From contig JAHJNN010000012.1 in the NCBI GenBank assembly GCA_018820765.1, positions 310,001 through 374,000 of the forward strand: a stretch of 64,000 nucleotides of DNA, given 5' to 3'. The DNA comes from Gammaproteobacteria bacterium (GTDB lineage: Bacteria; Pseudomonadota; Gammaproteobacteria; Burkholderiales; Thiobacillaceae). How positions within the stretch are numbered: the stretch's first letter is position 1; the number at the start of each line of letters is the position of its first letter. A program made the translations under genes and the position numbers. The notes beneath the pieces are model-generated. The model saw only the letters and a list, made by a program, of their open reading frames with translations, was not told where the DNA came from and ran no database searches. Positions 48,579 to 57,904 of the stretch are shown here, piece after piece.

Positions 48579-48761
48579 TCAAAACGCCACCATCTCGAAA
48601 TCGTCCTTGCGCGCCCCGCAATCCGGGCAGGTCCAGTTGATCGGCACGTCTTCCCAACGGGTCCCGGGTGGAATCCCGTCGTCGGGGGCACCCGCTTCCT
48701 CATGGTAGATGTAGCCGCAGATCAGGCACATCCAGCTCTTGTATTCGGCCGTATCGGACAT
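48579..48761 (-). CDS. Rubredoxin
   Basis: A 60-residue one-iron electron carrier. The four Fe-binding cysteines are in MCLICGYIYHEEAG and WTCPDCGARKDDFEMV. The spacing matches normal single-domain rubredoxins, with a short eight-residue N-terminal extension. It is divergent from thiD with 52 bases between the starts. Redox partner unknown; rubredoxins in aerobes often serve in oxidative-stress or hydroxylase pathways. Confidence 0.97.
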   Translation of the reverse strand: MSDTAEYKSWMCLICGYIYHEEAGAPDDGIPPGTRWEDVPINWTCPDCGARKDDFEMVAF

Positions 48762-48813
48762 GGAATGAAGGCAATCGGATAAAATCGGAGCTTGATTTTA
48801 AAGCAGTGACGCC

Positions 48814-49656
48814 ATGCCTTCCATTTTCCCGCCCAAATCCGCGCCGCCGCTGGTGCTCAGCTTCGCCGCGTCCGACCCAACCGGCGGCGCGGGCATCCAG
48901 GCCGACCTGCTGACGCTCGCCAGCATGGGCTGCCACCCGCTGTCGGTCATCACCGCAATCACGGTGCAGGACACCGCCCGGGTCGACGAGATCCTCGCCA
49001 TCGATGCCGAGTGGGTGGCGGATCAGGCCCGCATGCTGCTGGAGGACGTACCGGTGGCCGCATTCAAGCTCGGCCTGATGGGCAGCCCCGAATCGATTGC
49101 GGTCATCGCCGAGATCCTCGCCGACTACCCCGACATCCCGGTCATCCTCGACCCGGTGCTGGCATCCGGACGCGGCGACGAAATGGCCACCGAGGACATG
49201 ATCGCCGCCATGCGCGACCTCCTGATCCCGCAGACCAGCATCCTCACCCCCAACAGCCACGAGGCACGGCGGCTGGCGCTGTTCGAGTCGGACGAGGAAG
49301 ACATGGATCTGGCCGCCTGCGCCAGGCACCTGACCGATCTGGGCTGCGAATACGTGCTCATCACCGGCACCCACGAGGCCACGCCGCGCGTGCTGAACAG
49401 CCTCTACGACGTCGACGGCCACGTCCAGACCGACGCCTGGGACCGCCTGCCCGGCAGCTACCACGGTTCCGGCTGCACCCTCGCCTCGGCCATCGCGGCC
49501 GCACTGGCCTACGGACAAGACGTGCCGACGGCCGTGCGCGAAGCGCAGAATTTCACCTACGAGACGCTGAAGGCCGCCTTCCGCCCCGGCATGGGGCAAT
49601 ACATTCCCGAGCGCTTTTTCTGGGCGCAGGATGTGCCGACCGAAGGCAATGCCTGA
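48814..49656 (+). CDS. thiD: Hydroxymethylpyrimidine/phosphomethylpyrimidine kinase
   Basis: Phosphorylates HMP and HMP-P for thiamine synthesis. The 280-residue ribokinase-fold protein has SFAASDPTGGAGIQADLLTL near residue 16, FKLGLMGSPE, DPVLASGRGDEM near 111, LTPNSHEARRL near 147, and the anion-hole motif GSYHGSGCTLASAIAA near 209. It starts a thiD-thiE-hemL-DsrS-like series. I see no TPP riboswitch in the 52-base leader region. Confidence 0.95.
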   Translation: MPSIFPPKSAPPLVLSFAASDPTGGAGIQADLLTLASMGCHPLSVITAITVQDTARVDEILAIDAEWVADQARMLLEDVPVAAFKLGLMGSPESIAVIAEILADYPDIPVILDPVLASGRGDEMATEDMIAAMRDLLIPQTSILTPNSHEARRLALFESDEEDMDLAACARHLTDLGCEYVLITGTHEATPRVLNSLYDVDGHVQTDAWDRLPGSYHGSGCTLASAIAAALAYGQDVPTAVREAQNFTYETLKAAFRPGMGQYIPERFFWAQDVPTEGNA

Positions 49657-49679
49657 ATCGCAGAATTTGAATTCCCGCC

Positions 49680-50315
49680 ATGCTTGAATTCCCGGGTGGC
49701 CTCTATGCCCTCACCCCCGAAACCGCCGACACCGAACGCCTGCTGGCGCAGGTCGAAGCCGTGCTTGCGGGCGGGGTGGCCGCGGTGCAGTACCGCGATA
49801 AGTCGGGCGACGTGGCGCGCCGCCACGAACAGGCAAGCGAACTGGTCGCGCTGTGCCGCCGCTTCGGCGTGCCGCTAATCGTCAACGACGACCTGCGGCT
49901 GGCCGATCTGTGCGACGCCGACGGCGTGCATCTGGGACGCGAGGACGGCAGTCTCAGGGAGGCGCGCATCATTCTCGGCACGGGCAAGTTCATCGGCGCC
50001 TCGTGCTACCAGAGCCTGGAACTGGCGCAGGCGGCGCAGGCGGCGGGTGCCGACTACGTCGCCTTCGGCAGCTTCTACCCGTCGCCGACCAAGCCGGCCG
50101 CTCCGCGCGCCGACCTCGCCCTGCTGCACCAGGCGACGCAAGCGTTGCGGGTGCCGATCGTCGCCATCGGCGGCATCACGCTCGCCAACGCACCGTCGCT
50201 GCTGGATGCCGGCGCCGACAGCCTGGCCGTGCTCTCGGCCCTGTTCGACGCCGCCGACATCCGCGCCGCTGCGCGCGACCTGAATCAATTATTTGAAACC
50301 GAATCTGAAGAGTGA
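49680..50315 (+). CDS. thiE: Thiamine-phosphate synthase
   Basis: Joins HMP-pyrophosphate and thiazole phosphate into thiamine phosphate. The 211-residue TIM barrel shows [23 protein letters not shown] near 34-47, [20 protein letters not shown] near 65, [20 protein letters not shown] near 124, and [12 protein letters not shown] near 159. It lies 23 bases after thiD and runs into the start region of hemL. Confidence 0.95.
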   Translation: MLEFPGGLYALTPETADTERLLAQVEAVLAGGVAAVQYRDKSGDVARRHEQASELVALCRRFGVPLIVNDDLRLADLCDADGVHLGREDGSLREARIILGTGKFIGASCYQSLELAQAAQAAGADYVAFGSFYPSPTKPAAPRADLALLHQATQALRVPIVAIGGITLANAPSLLDAGADSLAVLSALFDAADIRAAARDLNQLFETESEE

Positions 50316-50323
50316 CCCGAACC

Positions 50324-51601
50324 ATGACCCGCAACGAGCAACTTTTCGAACAATCGCAGCAAGTCATCCCCGGCGGCGTGAACTCGCCGGTGCGCGCCTT
50401 CAAGAGCGTCGGCGGAACGCCGGTGTTTTTCAGCCGCGCCAAGGGCTCGCGCGTGTGGGACGCCGACGGCCGCGAATACATCGACTACGTCGGCTCGTGG
50501 GGCCCGGCCATCCTCGGCCACGCCCATCCCGGCACGGTGAAGGCGGTGCAGGACGCCGCCGCCAACGGCCTGTCGTTCGGCGCGCCCAGCGAAGCCGAAC
50601 TCGCCATCGCCCGTCGCATCATCGAACTGGTGCCCAGCATCGAAAAGGTGCGTCTGGTGTCGTCCGGCACCGAGGCAACCATGAGCGCGATCCGCCTCGC
50701 ACGCGGCTTTACCGGCCGCAGCAAGTTCATCAAGTTCGAGGGCTGCTACCACGGCCACGCCGACTTCCTCTTGGTGAAGGCCGGCTCCGGCGCGCTCACC
50801 TTCGGCAACCCCACCTCGGCCGGCGTGCCGCCCGAAGTCGCGGCGCAGACGATTGTTCTGGATTACAACGACGTCGCCGGACTCGAGCGCACCTTCGCCG
50901 AGATCGGCAACGAAATCGCCTGCATCATCGTCGAGCCCTTCGCCGGCAACATGAACCTGGTCAAGCCGACCGCCGAATTCATGGCGGCGATGCGCCGCCT
51001 GTGCGATGCGCACGGCGCCTTGCTGATTTTCGACGAGGTGATGACCGGCTTCCGCGTCGACCTCGGCTGCGCGCAGAAACTGCTCGGCATCAAGCCGGAT
51101 CTGACCACGCTCGGCAAGGTCATCGGCGGCGGCATGCCGGTGGGCGCCTTCGGCGGCCGCGCCGACGTCATGGACGCGCTGGCGCCGACCGGCCCGGTGT
51201 ACCAGGCGGGCACGCTGTCCGGCAACCCGGTGGCGGTGGCGGCTGGCCTCGCCACGCTGGCCGCGATTTCCGAACCCGGATTCCATGCGTCGCTCACGGC
51301 CCGCACCGAGAAACTGGTGAAGGGCCTGAACGCTGCCGCAAAAGAGGCCGGCGTCACCTTCTGCGCCGATTCCGTCGGCGGCATGTTCGGCTTGTATTTC
51401 GCAGCGAAACCGCCGACGAGCTTTGCCGAAGTGATGCAGTGCGACAAGGAGAAATTCAACCGCTTCTTCCACGCCATGCTCGACCACGGCATTTACCTCG
51501 CGCCCTCCGCATTCGAGGCGGGCTTCGTTTCGGCCGCGCACAGCGACGCCGACATCGACGCCACCCTCGCTGCGGCGCGCGAGGTGTTCAAGGCTTTATG
51601 A
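50324..51601 (+). CDS. hemL: Glutamate-1-semialdehyde 2,1-aminomutase
   Basis: PLP enzyme making 5-aminolevulinate for haem by the C5 pathway. The 425-residue protein has [20 protein letters not shown] near 10-29, [20 protein letters not shown] near 115, the PLP Asp in [12 protein letters not shown] near 240, and the PLP Lys in [18 protein letters not shown] near 267. The ATG at 50324 is chosen; an in-frame GTG at 50312 overlaps the thiE stop but is close to the GAAGA site. The stop overlaps the next gene by ATGA. Confidence 0.96.
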   Translation: MTRNEQLFEQSQQVIPGGVNSPVRAFKSVGGTPVFFSRAKGSRVWDADGREYIDYVGSWGPAILGHAHPGTVKAVQDAAANGLSFGAPSEAELAIARRIIELVPSIEKVRLVSSGTEATMSAIRLARGFTGRSKFIKFEGCYHGHADFLLVKAGSGALTFGNPTSAGVPPEVAAQTIVLDYNDVAGLERTFAEIGNEIACIIVEPFAGNMNLVKPTAEFMAAMRRLCDAHGALLIFDEVMTGFRVDLGCAQKLLGIKPDLTTLGKVIGGGMPVGAFGGRADVMDALAPTGPVYQAGTLSGNPVAVAAGLATLAAISEPGFHASLTARTEKLVKGLNAAAKEAGVTFCADSVGGMFGLYFAAKPPTSFAEVMQCDKEKFNRFFHAMLDHGIYLAPSAFEAGFVSAAHSDADIDATLAAAREVFKAL

Positions 51602-52665
51602 GCGACGAGCTGTCCCCCGAAGACGAGCTGCGCCTCAACGTCCTCTTCAACACCGAGCTCAAGGCCGTCCGCATCGACGAATCAAACATGACCCTGTGGG
51701 CGCTGACGCCGCAGGGTGAGGCGAGCGTGCCGCTGAAGCCGAACGAGCGTTCCGACCGCTATCTGAAACGGGTGCGCGAGCAACTGTCCGGCCACGCGCT
51801 GGGTTCGCCCGGCGGCTACCCGGTGCATCTGACGCGCTGGACGCGGCAGTCGCAGGCCGGGCTCTCCACCCTGCACCTGGCGCAATTGCTGTTGATCGCC
51901 GAGGAGGAAGCGGTGGTCGCGGTGGTGCACTCGCCCGCGCTCACCGACGAACTGGCGCGCTATGCCTGGTGGTGCATGCCGACGATCGAGAACGCGCGGC
52001 TGATGCTGATGCGCGACGTGGTGTGCCAGGGCAACATGGGCCGCACGCTGGCCGAGTTTCTGGTCGAGCATCTGGCTTTTCTGCACGAGGACGATGTCGG
52101 CATTCTCGATACCGTCGCGGTGATGCTGTACTCGGGCGTGCTGACCGACGCCGAGCGGCTGTCGATCTGGAAGCGCGGCACCAGCCGCAACTCGTATTAC
52201 GTCGCCTTCCTCGAACTGCAGCCGGACAATCTGCCCAGCCCGCGCGCGGCGCGCGCCGACTACGGGGACGTGCCGCCTCTCGCCGGCAATCCCTACAGCG
52301 CGATGCTGGACAAGGCGCTGTCGGGGCAGGGCCAGACTTTCATCGCCACCGCCGCGACCATCCTCGAACGGCCGGAAAACCAGGAAGTGGTGAACCACAC
52401 GCTGAACGCGCTGGCGCAGTGGTGCGCGCCCTTGCGTCAGGCCGATGCGGCCGCCCGCAGTGCGGCGCGCCAGATCCTGCTGGACGCGGCGCCGCAGTTC
52501 GAGACCGACTGCGCCGCGCTCGACGCGCTGGCCGCGGTGGACGCAGATACCGTGCGGCCGATCTTCCTCAAGACCACCGCCATCGGCTCCTTGATGCGGC
52601 GCAAAATCCAGCCCATCGTCACGCCGCTGCTCGACGCCGTCGCGGTGCTGCGGCGCCAGCCCTGA
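51598..52665 (+). CDS. DsrS-like protein (sulfur-oxidation associated), tentative
   Basis: A 355-residue soluble protein with no signal peptide. It includes [20 protein letters not shown] at the N-terminus, [60 protein letters not shown] and [20 protein letters not shown]. The opening part and the [15 protein letters not shown] region match my memory of DsrS, a cytoplasmic protein encoded with the reverse dissimilatory sulfite reductase genes in sulfur oxidisers. That assignment needs a database comparison. It is coupled to hemL by ATGA, so it should be transcribed with haem and thiamine genes. Confidence 0.55.
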   Translation: MSDELSPEDELRLNVLFNTELKAVRIDESNMTLWALTPQGEASVPLKPNERSDRYLKRVREQLSGHALGSPGGYPVHLTRWTRQSQAGLSTLHLAQLLLIAEEEAVVAVVHSPALTDELARYAWWCMPTIENARLMLMRDVVCQGNMGRTLAEFLVEHLAFLHEDDVGILDTVAVMLYSGVLTDAERLSIWKRGTSRNSYYVAFLELQPDNLPSPRAARADYGDVPPLAGNPYSAMLDKALSGQGQTFIATAATILERPENQEVVNHTLNALAQWCAPLRQADAAARSAARQILLDAAPQFETDCAALDALAAVDADTVRPIFLKTTAIGSLMRRKIQPIVTPLLDAVAVLRRQP

Positions 52666-52669
52666 AACG

Positions 52670-52707
52670 ACGAACCCCCTGCGTGCGCAAGCACGCAGGG
52701 GGTTCGT
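52670..52707. terminator. Perfect 17-bp hairpin between convergent genes
   Basis: ACGAACCCCCTGCGTGC and its exact complement enclose a GCAA tetraloop. It lies between the convergent DsrS-like gene and dsbD. Neither side has a strong T-run, so it may act as a bidirectional stop or an mRNA end-protecting hairpin. Confidence 0.7.
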
Positions 52708-52720
52708 CGACCGCGATGGA

Positions 52721-55000
52721 TTACTTGCCGAGCGCCGAGTCGATGCTGGCGAGGAACTTGTCGGCCTTCTCGAATCCGATCACCTTGTAGTCCGACTGCA
52801 CACCAGCGCTGTTCCAGAAAATCAGCCCGGGCGGACCAAACAGGCTGAAGCGCTTCAAGAGCGCCTTGTCGGCCTCGGTATTGGCGGTGACGTCGGCCTT
52901 CAGCAGCACCGCGTTGGCCAGGCGCGCCTGCACCCGCGCATCGCTGAAGGTGAAGGTTTCCATTTCCTTGCACGACACGCACCAGTCGGCATAGAAGTCG
53001 AGCATGACCGCACGGCCGTCAGCCTTGGCCTGCGCCAGACGCGCGTCGAGCTCGGCCACGTCCTTGACCTTCTCGAACGCCAGGCCTTTCTGCTCGGCCG
53101 CCATCGCCACGCCGCCGGCGCCATTGAAGACGCTGCCCTTATACACTTCAAGCGGCTGCAGCAGGTTGCGGCTGCCGGCCAGCATGCCGAGCAGGATCGC
53201 CAGGCCGCCGATCAGCAGCACCACGCCGAGGCCCTTCCACAGGCGCGACCAGCCGGTCGCGTGGGCCGGCAGCGGGTCGAGCGCATGCAGGTAGATCGCC
53301 GAACCGATCAGCAGCGCAGCCCATAGCAGCATACCAATCCAGGCCGGGATGACCGGCGAGATCAGGTAGATCGCGATCGCCAGCATCATCACGCCGAAGA
53401 AATATTTCACCGCGTTCATCCAGCCGCCCGCTTTCGGCAGCAAGGCACCGGCCGACAGGCCCACCAGCAGCAGCGGCACGCCCATGCCGAGCGCCAGCAC
53501 GAACAGCGCCACGCCGCCCAGCGTGGTGTTGCCGGTCTGCGCGATGAAGGCGAGCGCCGCGGCCAGCGGCGGCGCCACGCACGGGCCGAGGATGACGGCG
53601 GACAGCGCGCCCATGAAGAAGACGCCGATGAAATTGCCGCCCTTCATCTTGTTCGAGGCGTCGGAGAACTTGCTCTGGATGAAGCTCGGCAGCTGGATTT
53701 CGAAGAAGCCGAACATCGACAGCGCCAGCAGCACGAAAATGCCGGCGCCGATGCCGAGCGCCACCGGATTCTGCAGCGCGTTCGACAGCAGCGTGCCGGA
53801 CAGCGCCGCCGCCACGCCGGCGATCGCGTAGGTGAGCGCCATGCCCAGCACGTAGGCGAGCGACAGCAGGAAGCCGCTCATCTTGGTCAGGTCCTTCTTC
53901 TGCCCGGCGATGATGCCCGACAGGATCGGGATCATCGGGAACACGCAGGGCGTGAGCGCCAGCAGCAGGCCGAGGCCGAAGAAGGTGAGGATCACCGGCC
54001 AGAAGCTGCCGCCTTTCAGCACGCGCTCGATCCGCGAGGTATCGGATTCGCTGGCGGGTTCGGCCGGCGCATCCGCGCTCGCCGCAATCGCGCTTGGCGC
54101 CACCGCGCCGCCTGCCGCCGCCAGGGAAAACTCGCGCTTGATCGGCGGATAGCAGACGCCGACCGCTTCGTTGCAACCCTGCCAGTGTGCTTCCAGCACC
54201 AGTTGTTCACCGGCGGCGAGCGCGCGCGACAGTGTCAGGCTGACGGAAAAATTCTGGTGATACACCTCGGTGCGGCCGAAGGTCGGGTCGTCCTTGACGT
54301 CGCCCGCCGGAACGTCGGCGCGCGCCACCCTCACCTCGGCAGGCGATTTGACGACGTAGGCGAGCTTGTCGCGGTACAGGTAGGTGTCGGGCGTCAGCGT
54401 GTAATCGAGCTTGACCGTTTGCGCATCGGGCATCGCCGCGGCAACCAGGAAGGCCTCGTCCGGCGGCAGCAGCTTCGGCATCCCCAGGTCGCCGCCCAGG
54501 CTGCGCAGCCCCTCGATTGCGAAGGCGGCGGGTGCGGGCGCTGCCGTTGCGGCCGCCACCAGCACGGGCAGCTTGATCGACACGCTCGCTTCCTGCGGGG
54601 TGTAGCACAGCCCGGCGTCGGCGCAGCCCTGCGAAACGGTTTTCAGGGTGACCGACGTGGCGCCCGTCGTGCGCTGGATCGGCAGCGCAATGCGGACGTC
54701 CTTGCGGTAGGTTTCGACGCGGCCGAAGTTCTCGTCTTCCTTGATCTTGCCCGCCGGCAGTTGCGGCGCGCCGAGCGTGGCGCCGGCCACTTCGAACTTG
54801 AACTTGTCGCGATACATGTAATAACCGTCGGCGATCTGCCAGCGCGCTTCCAGCGTATTCGCATCGAGCGCGCGCGCCGAGAACTTGAAGGCGATTTCGG
54901 GGTCAAGAAATTCTTCGGCCTGGGCCACTGGAAAGAGTGCCAGCGCACCCCAAAGTAGGGGCAATGCGCCAAGCAATCGAATCCATCCGCTTTTAATCAT
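52721..55000 (-). CDS. dsbD: Thiol:disulfide interchange protein DsbD with doubled N-terminal domain
   Basis: Carries electrons from cytoplasmic thioredoxin across the inner membrane to periplasmic thiol proteins. The 759 residues exceed the usual ~570-600. After the signal peptide (to about AQA, residue 28) there are two DsbD-alpha immunoglobulin-like domains: Cys126/Cys132 in QGCADAGLCYTP, and Cys276/Cys283 in QGCNEAVGVCYPP. The eight-helix membrane domain holds the redox cysteines in LALTPCVFPMIPILSG and ILGPCVAPPLAAAL. The C-terminal thioredoxin domain has FYADWCVSCKEMETFTF. It overlaps cutA by eight bases. Confidence 0.95.
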   Translation of the reverse strand: MIKSGWIRLLGALPLLWGALALFPVAQAEEFLDPEIAFKFSARALDANTLEARWQIADGYYMYRDKFKFEVAGATLGAPQLPAGKIKEDENFGRVETYRKDVRIALPIQRTTGATSVTLKTVSQGCADAGLCYTPQEASVSIKLPVLVAAATAAPAPAAFAIEGLRSLGGDLGMPKLLPPDEAFLVAAAMPDAQTVKLDYTLTPDTYLYRDKLAYVVKSPAEVRVARADVPAGDVKDDPTFGRTEVYHQNFSVSLTLSRALAAGEQLVLEAHWQGCNEAVGVCYPPIKREFSLAAAGGAVAPSAIAASADAPAEPASESDTSRIERVLKGGSFWPVILTFFGLGLLLALTPCVFPMIPILSGIIAGQKKDLTKMSGFLLSLAYVLGMALTYAIAGVAAALSGTLLSNALQNPVALGIGAGIFVLLALSMFGFFEIQLPSFIQSKFSDASNKMKGGNFIGVFFMGALSAVILGPCVAPPLAAALAFIAQTGNTTLGGVALFVLALGMGVPLLLVGLSAGALLPKAGGWMNAVKYFFGVMMLAIAIYLISPVIPAWIGMLLWAALLIGSAIYLHALDPLPAHATGWSRLWKGLGVVLLIGGLAILLGMLAGSRNLLQPLEVYKGSVFNGAGGVAMAAEQKGLAFEKVKDVAELDARLAQAKADGRAVMLDFYADWCVSCKEMETFTFSDARVQARLANAVLLKADVTANTEADKALLKRFSLFGPPGLIFWNSAGVQSDYKVIGFEKADKFLASIDSALGK

Positions 55001-55316
55001 GTTTATCAGTCTCCGTGGCCAGCCAGCCGAGATAGGCGGGCAGGCCGTGTGTTATGGGTATGGCAATCAGTTCTGGAACGTCGTAAGGATGCTGCACGCG
55101 GACGATTTCTTCAACCAGCGGATACGCCGCGCGGGTGGTTTTGATCAGCAGCGGAATTTCCTCCGCCGTCTCCACCGCCCCCTCCCAACGGTAAATGGAG
55201 CGGCACGGCGCCAAAACGTTCACGCACGCGGCCGCGCGGCTTTCGATCAGGGCATGCGCCAGTTTTTCGGCACTCGCCACATCGGGTAAAGTGGTCAAGA
55301 TTAACAAAGGTTCCAT
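54993..55316 (-). CDS. cutA: CutA1 family divalent cation tolerance protein
   Basis: A 107-residue trimeric ferredoxin-like protein linked to metal tolerance; copper binding has been reported for the family. Motifs: LTTLPDVASAEKLAHALIES, AACVNVLAPCRSIYRWEGAV near residue 30, and VQHPYDVPELIAIPITHG near 74. It begins three bases from the divergent fxsA start and overlaps dsbD, the common cutA-dsbD pairing. Confidence 0.93.
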   Translation of the reverse strand: MEPLLILTTLPDVASAEKLAHALIESRAAACVNVLAPCRSIYRWEGAVETAEEIPLLIKTTRAAYPLVEEIVRVQHPYDVPELIAIPITHGLPAYLGWLATETDKHD

Positions 55317-55319
55317 GTC

Positions 55320-55775
55320 ATGCGCTTTGGTTGGATTGTTCTACTGCTGCTGTCGTTTCCGGTGCTGGAAGCCATCGGTATTTTCTGGGCGGCCAGTGCC
55401 ATCGGCGGCTGGGTGCTGGTATGGCTGCTGCTGGCGGCCGTTGCGGGGGTCATGCTGATACGCGTCGAGCGCGTCGCCTGGGGCGCGCGCCTGCTGTTCT
55501 CGGTGCAGTCGGGCACGCATCCGCTGGGCGCGCTGTTTGCCAGCGGGCGCATTCTCCTCGCCGGTGGCCTGCTGGTTTTTCCCGGCTTCCTCAGCGATGC
55601 CATCGCACTGGTGCTGCTGCTGATTCCCGGTACCTGGGGCCGGCGCAAAGTGGACCCGCTGCGTCCGGCAAACGACGACATGCCTCCCTCTCCCTCGAAG
55701 GGAGAGGGGGCGGACGTGATGCCCACTACGATCAATGGCGAGTTCAAGCGCGAGCCCGACGATCTGCTGCGTTGA
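55320..55775 (+). CDS. fxsA: FxsA family membrane protein
   Basis: Cytoplasmic-membrane protein of 151 residues; in E. coli FxsA over-expression relieves T7 exclusion, but its normal role is unknown. Two to three hydrophobic helices (about 5-45 and 78-103), with FPVLEAIGIFWAASAIGGWV, VMLIRVERVAWGARLLFSVQ and LLIPGTWGRR typical. The C-terminal tail is partly encoded by a palindromic repeat at 55686-55708 (peptide PPSPSKGEGADV). Starts four bases from the divergent cutA. Confidence 0.88.
   Translation: MRFGWIVLLLLSFPVLEAIGIFWAASAIGGWVLVWLLLAAVAGVMLIRVERVAWGARLLFSVQSGTHPLGALFASGRILLAGGLLVFPGFLSDAIALVLLLIPGTWGRRKVDPLRPANDDMPPSPSKGEGADVMPTTINGEFKREPDDLLR
55686..55708. repeat. Palindromic repeat within the fxsA tail
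   Basis: CCCTCTCCCT-CGA-AGGGAGAGGG is a perfect 10-bp stem followed by GGCGG. It is related in composition to the xerC and hemD elements and likewise read in frame (SPSKGEGAD). Confidence 0.75.
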
Positions 55776-56663
55776 TCAAAACAGTTTCATCTGTCCACGC
55801 GTCTGGTGGATTTCGCGCAGCAGATCGTCGGACGTCGGGTAGCGGTATTTCAGGCGCAATTCGCGCGTGGTGCGCACGTTCGACAGCTGGCGCGACTCGC
55901 GCAGAAACGACAGCAAGGCTTCGGACAGCACTTTTTCCGCTTCGGCTCGCTTCACCCGCGGTGGACGCGGCAGGTCGAAGGCGTCGGCACAGCTGTCGAA
56001 CCAGTCGCCCATTTTCAACGGGTGCGCGTCGACCGCATGGTAGATGCGCTGCGAACGCCCGCGGAACAGCGCCGCCCACGCCAGCCGCGCCAGATCGTCG
56101 GCATGAATGTGGTTGGTGTAGCTGTCGTCCCTGGCAACCAACGCCGGGGTGCCGCGCTTGATGCGTTCCAGCGGCAGACGGTCGGCAGCGTAGATGCCCG
56201 GCGCGCGCAGAATGCTCACCTGTACCCGCAGTGCTTCGCCCCACGCGCGCAGCTGGCGCTCGGCATCCACCCGCCGCACCGCGCGGGCGTTCACCGGCGC
56301 CACCGGACGGGTTTCGGCGACCCAATTGCCGCCGCAGTCGCCGTACACGCCGCTGGTGCTGATGTACACCAGCGCACCCGGCTTGCCGTGGCGCGTCAGC
56401 GCATGCAGCAGATGCGCCGTGCGCGGGTCGGTCTTGCCTTCGTTGGGGGGCGGCGCAAAGTGCAGTACGCCATCGACGCGCGGCAGCCGTTTCAGCGTGG
56501 CGGGGATATCGAGATCGCCGATGTAGGGCGTCACACCGAGCGCGCGCAGTTCGGCGGCGCGCTCGGGACGGCGGATCAGGCCGATGAAGCCGGCCTGGCC
56601 GGCATAGCGCTTCACCAGCCGCTCGGCGACATCGCCAAACCCCACGATCAAGATTTTTTTCAT
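55776..56663 (-). CDS. NAD-dependent epimerase/dehydratase family protein (YeeZ-like)
   Basis: Extended short-chain dehydrogenase fold, 295 residues. The NAD(P) motif at the N-terminus is ILIVGFGDVAERLVKRY (GxGxxxxR form). It continues with HFAPPPNEGKTDPRT near 88, the active-site segment LVYISTSGVYGDCGGNWV near 118, and TNHIHADDLARLAWAALFRG near 203. The catalytic Tyr-x-x-x-Lys is degenerate (YGDCG, no Lys four residues on), as in YeeZ-like proteins of unknown substrate. It lies end to end with fxsA, convergent. Confidence 0.8.
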   Translation of the reverse strand: MKKILIVGFGDVAERLVKRYAGQAGFIGLIRRPERAAELRALGVTPYIGDLDIPATLKRLPRVDGVLHFAPPPNEGKTDPRTAHLLHALTRHGKPGALVYISTSGVYGDCGGNWVAETRPVAPVNARAVRRVDAERQLRAWGEALRVQVSILRAPGIYAADRLPLERIKRGTPALVARDDSYTNHIHADDLARLAWAALFRGRSQRIYHAVDAHPLKMGDWFDSCADAFDLPRPPRVKRAEAEKVLSEALLSFLRESRQLSNVRTTRELRLKYRYPTSDDLLREIHQTRGQMKLF

Positions 56664-56758
56664 CGTTGCCTGTCTGTAACCCTACGCCTGCAGGGGTGAA
56701 AACCCCTGCTGCCCGGGCGATAATCCACCAGTCTGTTTTCGTATTTTAAGCCCACATC

Positions 56759-57796
56759 ATGCCGTATCAGGTCACCCTTCAGCCCAGCGGGCACCAGTTC
56801 ACCGTCCAGGATGACGAAACCATCCTCGAAGCCGCGTTGCGCGAAGGCTTTTCGCTGCCCTACGGCTGCCGCAACGGCGCCTGCGGGGCCTGCAAGGGCA
56901 CGGTGCTGTCCGGCCAACTCGACTATGGCGCGCATTCGCCCAGCGCGCTGAAGGACGAGGACAAGGCACAGGGCCGCGCATTGTTCTGTCGCGCCCGGCC
57001 GCTGAGCGACATGGTCATCGAAGCCAAGGAAATCGGCGCCGCCCGGGACATCGTGGTGAAGACGCTGCCGTGCCGGGTGGAAAAGCTGGAAAAGCGCGCC
57101 GACGACGTCATGGTGGTGAAGATCAAGCTGCCCGCCAACGAACGCCTGCAATACCTCGCCGGACAATACATCGACTTCCAGCTGAAGGGCGGTAAGTCGC
57201 GCAGCTACTCGCTCGCCAATTCGCCGCACGACGATGCGCTGCTGGAGCTGCACATTCGCCACGTGCCGGGCGGCCTGTTTTCCGACCAGGTGTTCTCGAC
57301 CCTGAAGGAACGCGACATCCTGCGCCTGAAGGGCCCGCTCGGCAGCTTCTTCATCCGCGACGATTCCGACAAGCCGATCCTCTTCATCGCCGGCGGCACC
57401 GGCTTTGCGCCGATCAAGGGCATGCTGGAACATGCCTTCGCCGAACATACCGATCGCGAACTGGTGCTGTACTGGGGGGTGCGTTCGCTGAAGGATCTGT
57501 ACATGGCCGAGCTGCCGCAGCAGTGGCTCGCCGAGCACCCGAACTTCAGCTTCATCCCGGTGCTGTCCCGTCCCGGGCCGGGCGACCGCTGGCAGGGCCG
57601 CACCGGCTTCGTGCACGAGGCGGTGCTGGCCGATTTCGCCGACCTGTCGGGCTACCAGGTGTATGCCTGCGGCGCGCCGGTCATGGTCGACAACGCGCGC
57701 GACAGCTTCGTGAAAACCCGCAAGCTGCCCGAAGACGAATTTTTCGCCGACGCCTTCATCTACGCAGCGGACGCCGAGACCGAACCCGCCGTCTAG
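56759..57796 (+). CDS. 2Fe-2S flavin oxidoreductase (CDP-6-deoxy-delta-3,4-glucoseen reductase type)
   Basis: A 345-residue NAD(P)H-dependent reductase. The N-terminal plant-type ferredoxin domain has CRNGACGACKGTVLSG and the fourth ligand in FCRARP near residue 82. The FAD-binding domain has KSRSYSLANSP near 147, and the NAD domain IAGGTGFAPIKGMLEHAF near 215 and YACGAPVMVDNAR near 303. Such proteins are commonly annotated as ascD-like, but in bacteria without ascarylose genes they probably serve another acceptor. No deoxysugar genes are nearby, so the substrate is open. Confidence 0.88.
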   Translation: MPYQVTLQPSGHQFTVQDDETILEAALREGFSLPYGCRNGACGACKGTVLSGQLDYGAHSPSALKDEDKAQGRALFCRARPLSDMVIEAKEIGAARDIVVKTLPCRVEKLEKRADDVMVVKIKLPANERLQYLAGQYIDFQLKGGKSRSYSLANSPHDDALLELHIRHVPGGLFSDQVFSTLKERDILRLKGPLGSFFIRDDSDKPILFIAGGTGFAPIKGMLEHAFAEHTDRELVLYWGVRSLKDLYMAELPQQWLAEHPNFSFIPVLSRPGPGDRWQGRTGFVHEAVLADFADLSGYQVYACGAPVMVDNARDSFVKTRKLPEDEFFADAFIYAADAETEPAV

Positions 57797-57818
57797 GTCA
57801 GCCGTAACGGCTGTCCAA

Positions 57819-57850
57819 ACAAAAAAGCCCGGGCTGCATGCCCGGGCCTC
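57819..57850 (-). terminator. Terminator after the DUF302 gene
   Basis: On the minus strand GGCCCGGGCATGCAGCCCGGGC forms a GCCCGGG/CCCGGGC-type stem and is followed by TTTTTTG. A CAGCCGT-A-ACGGCTG palindrome sits just beside it at about 57799-57813. Confidence 0.85.
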
Positions 57851-57904
57851 TGCCACGTCGGGACAAGGCTTACAGCTCTTCGCCTCGGTTAAATTTGGCA
57901 AGCT

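Noticed and set aside
48762..48813. TPP riboswitch before thiD
   Set aside because: The gap is only 52 bases and lacks the conserved TPP core.
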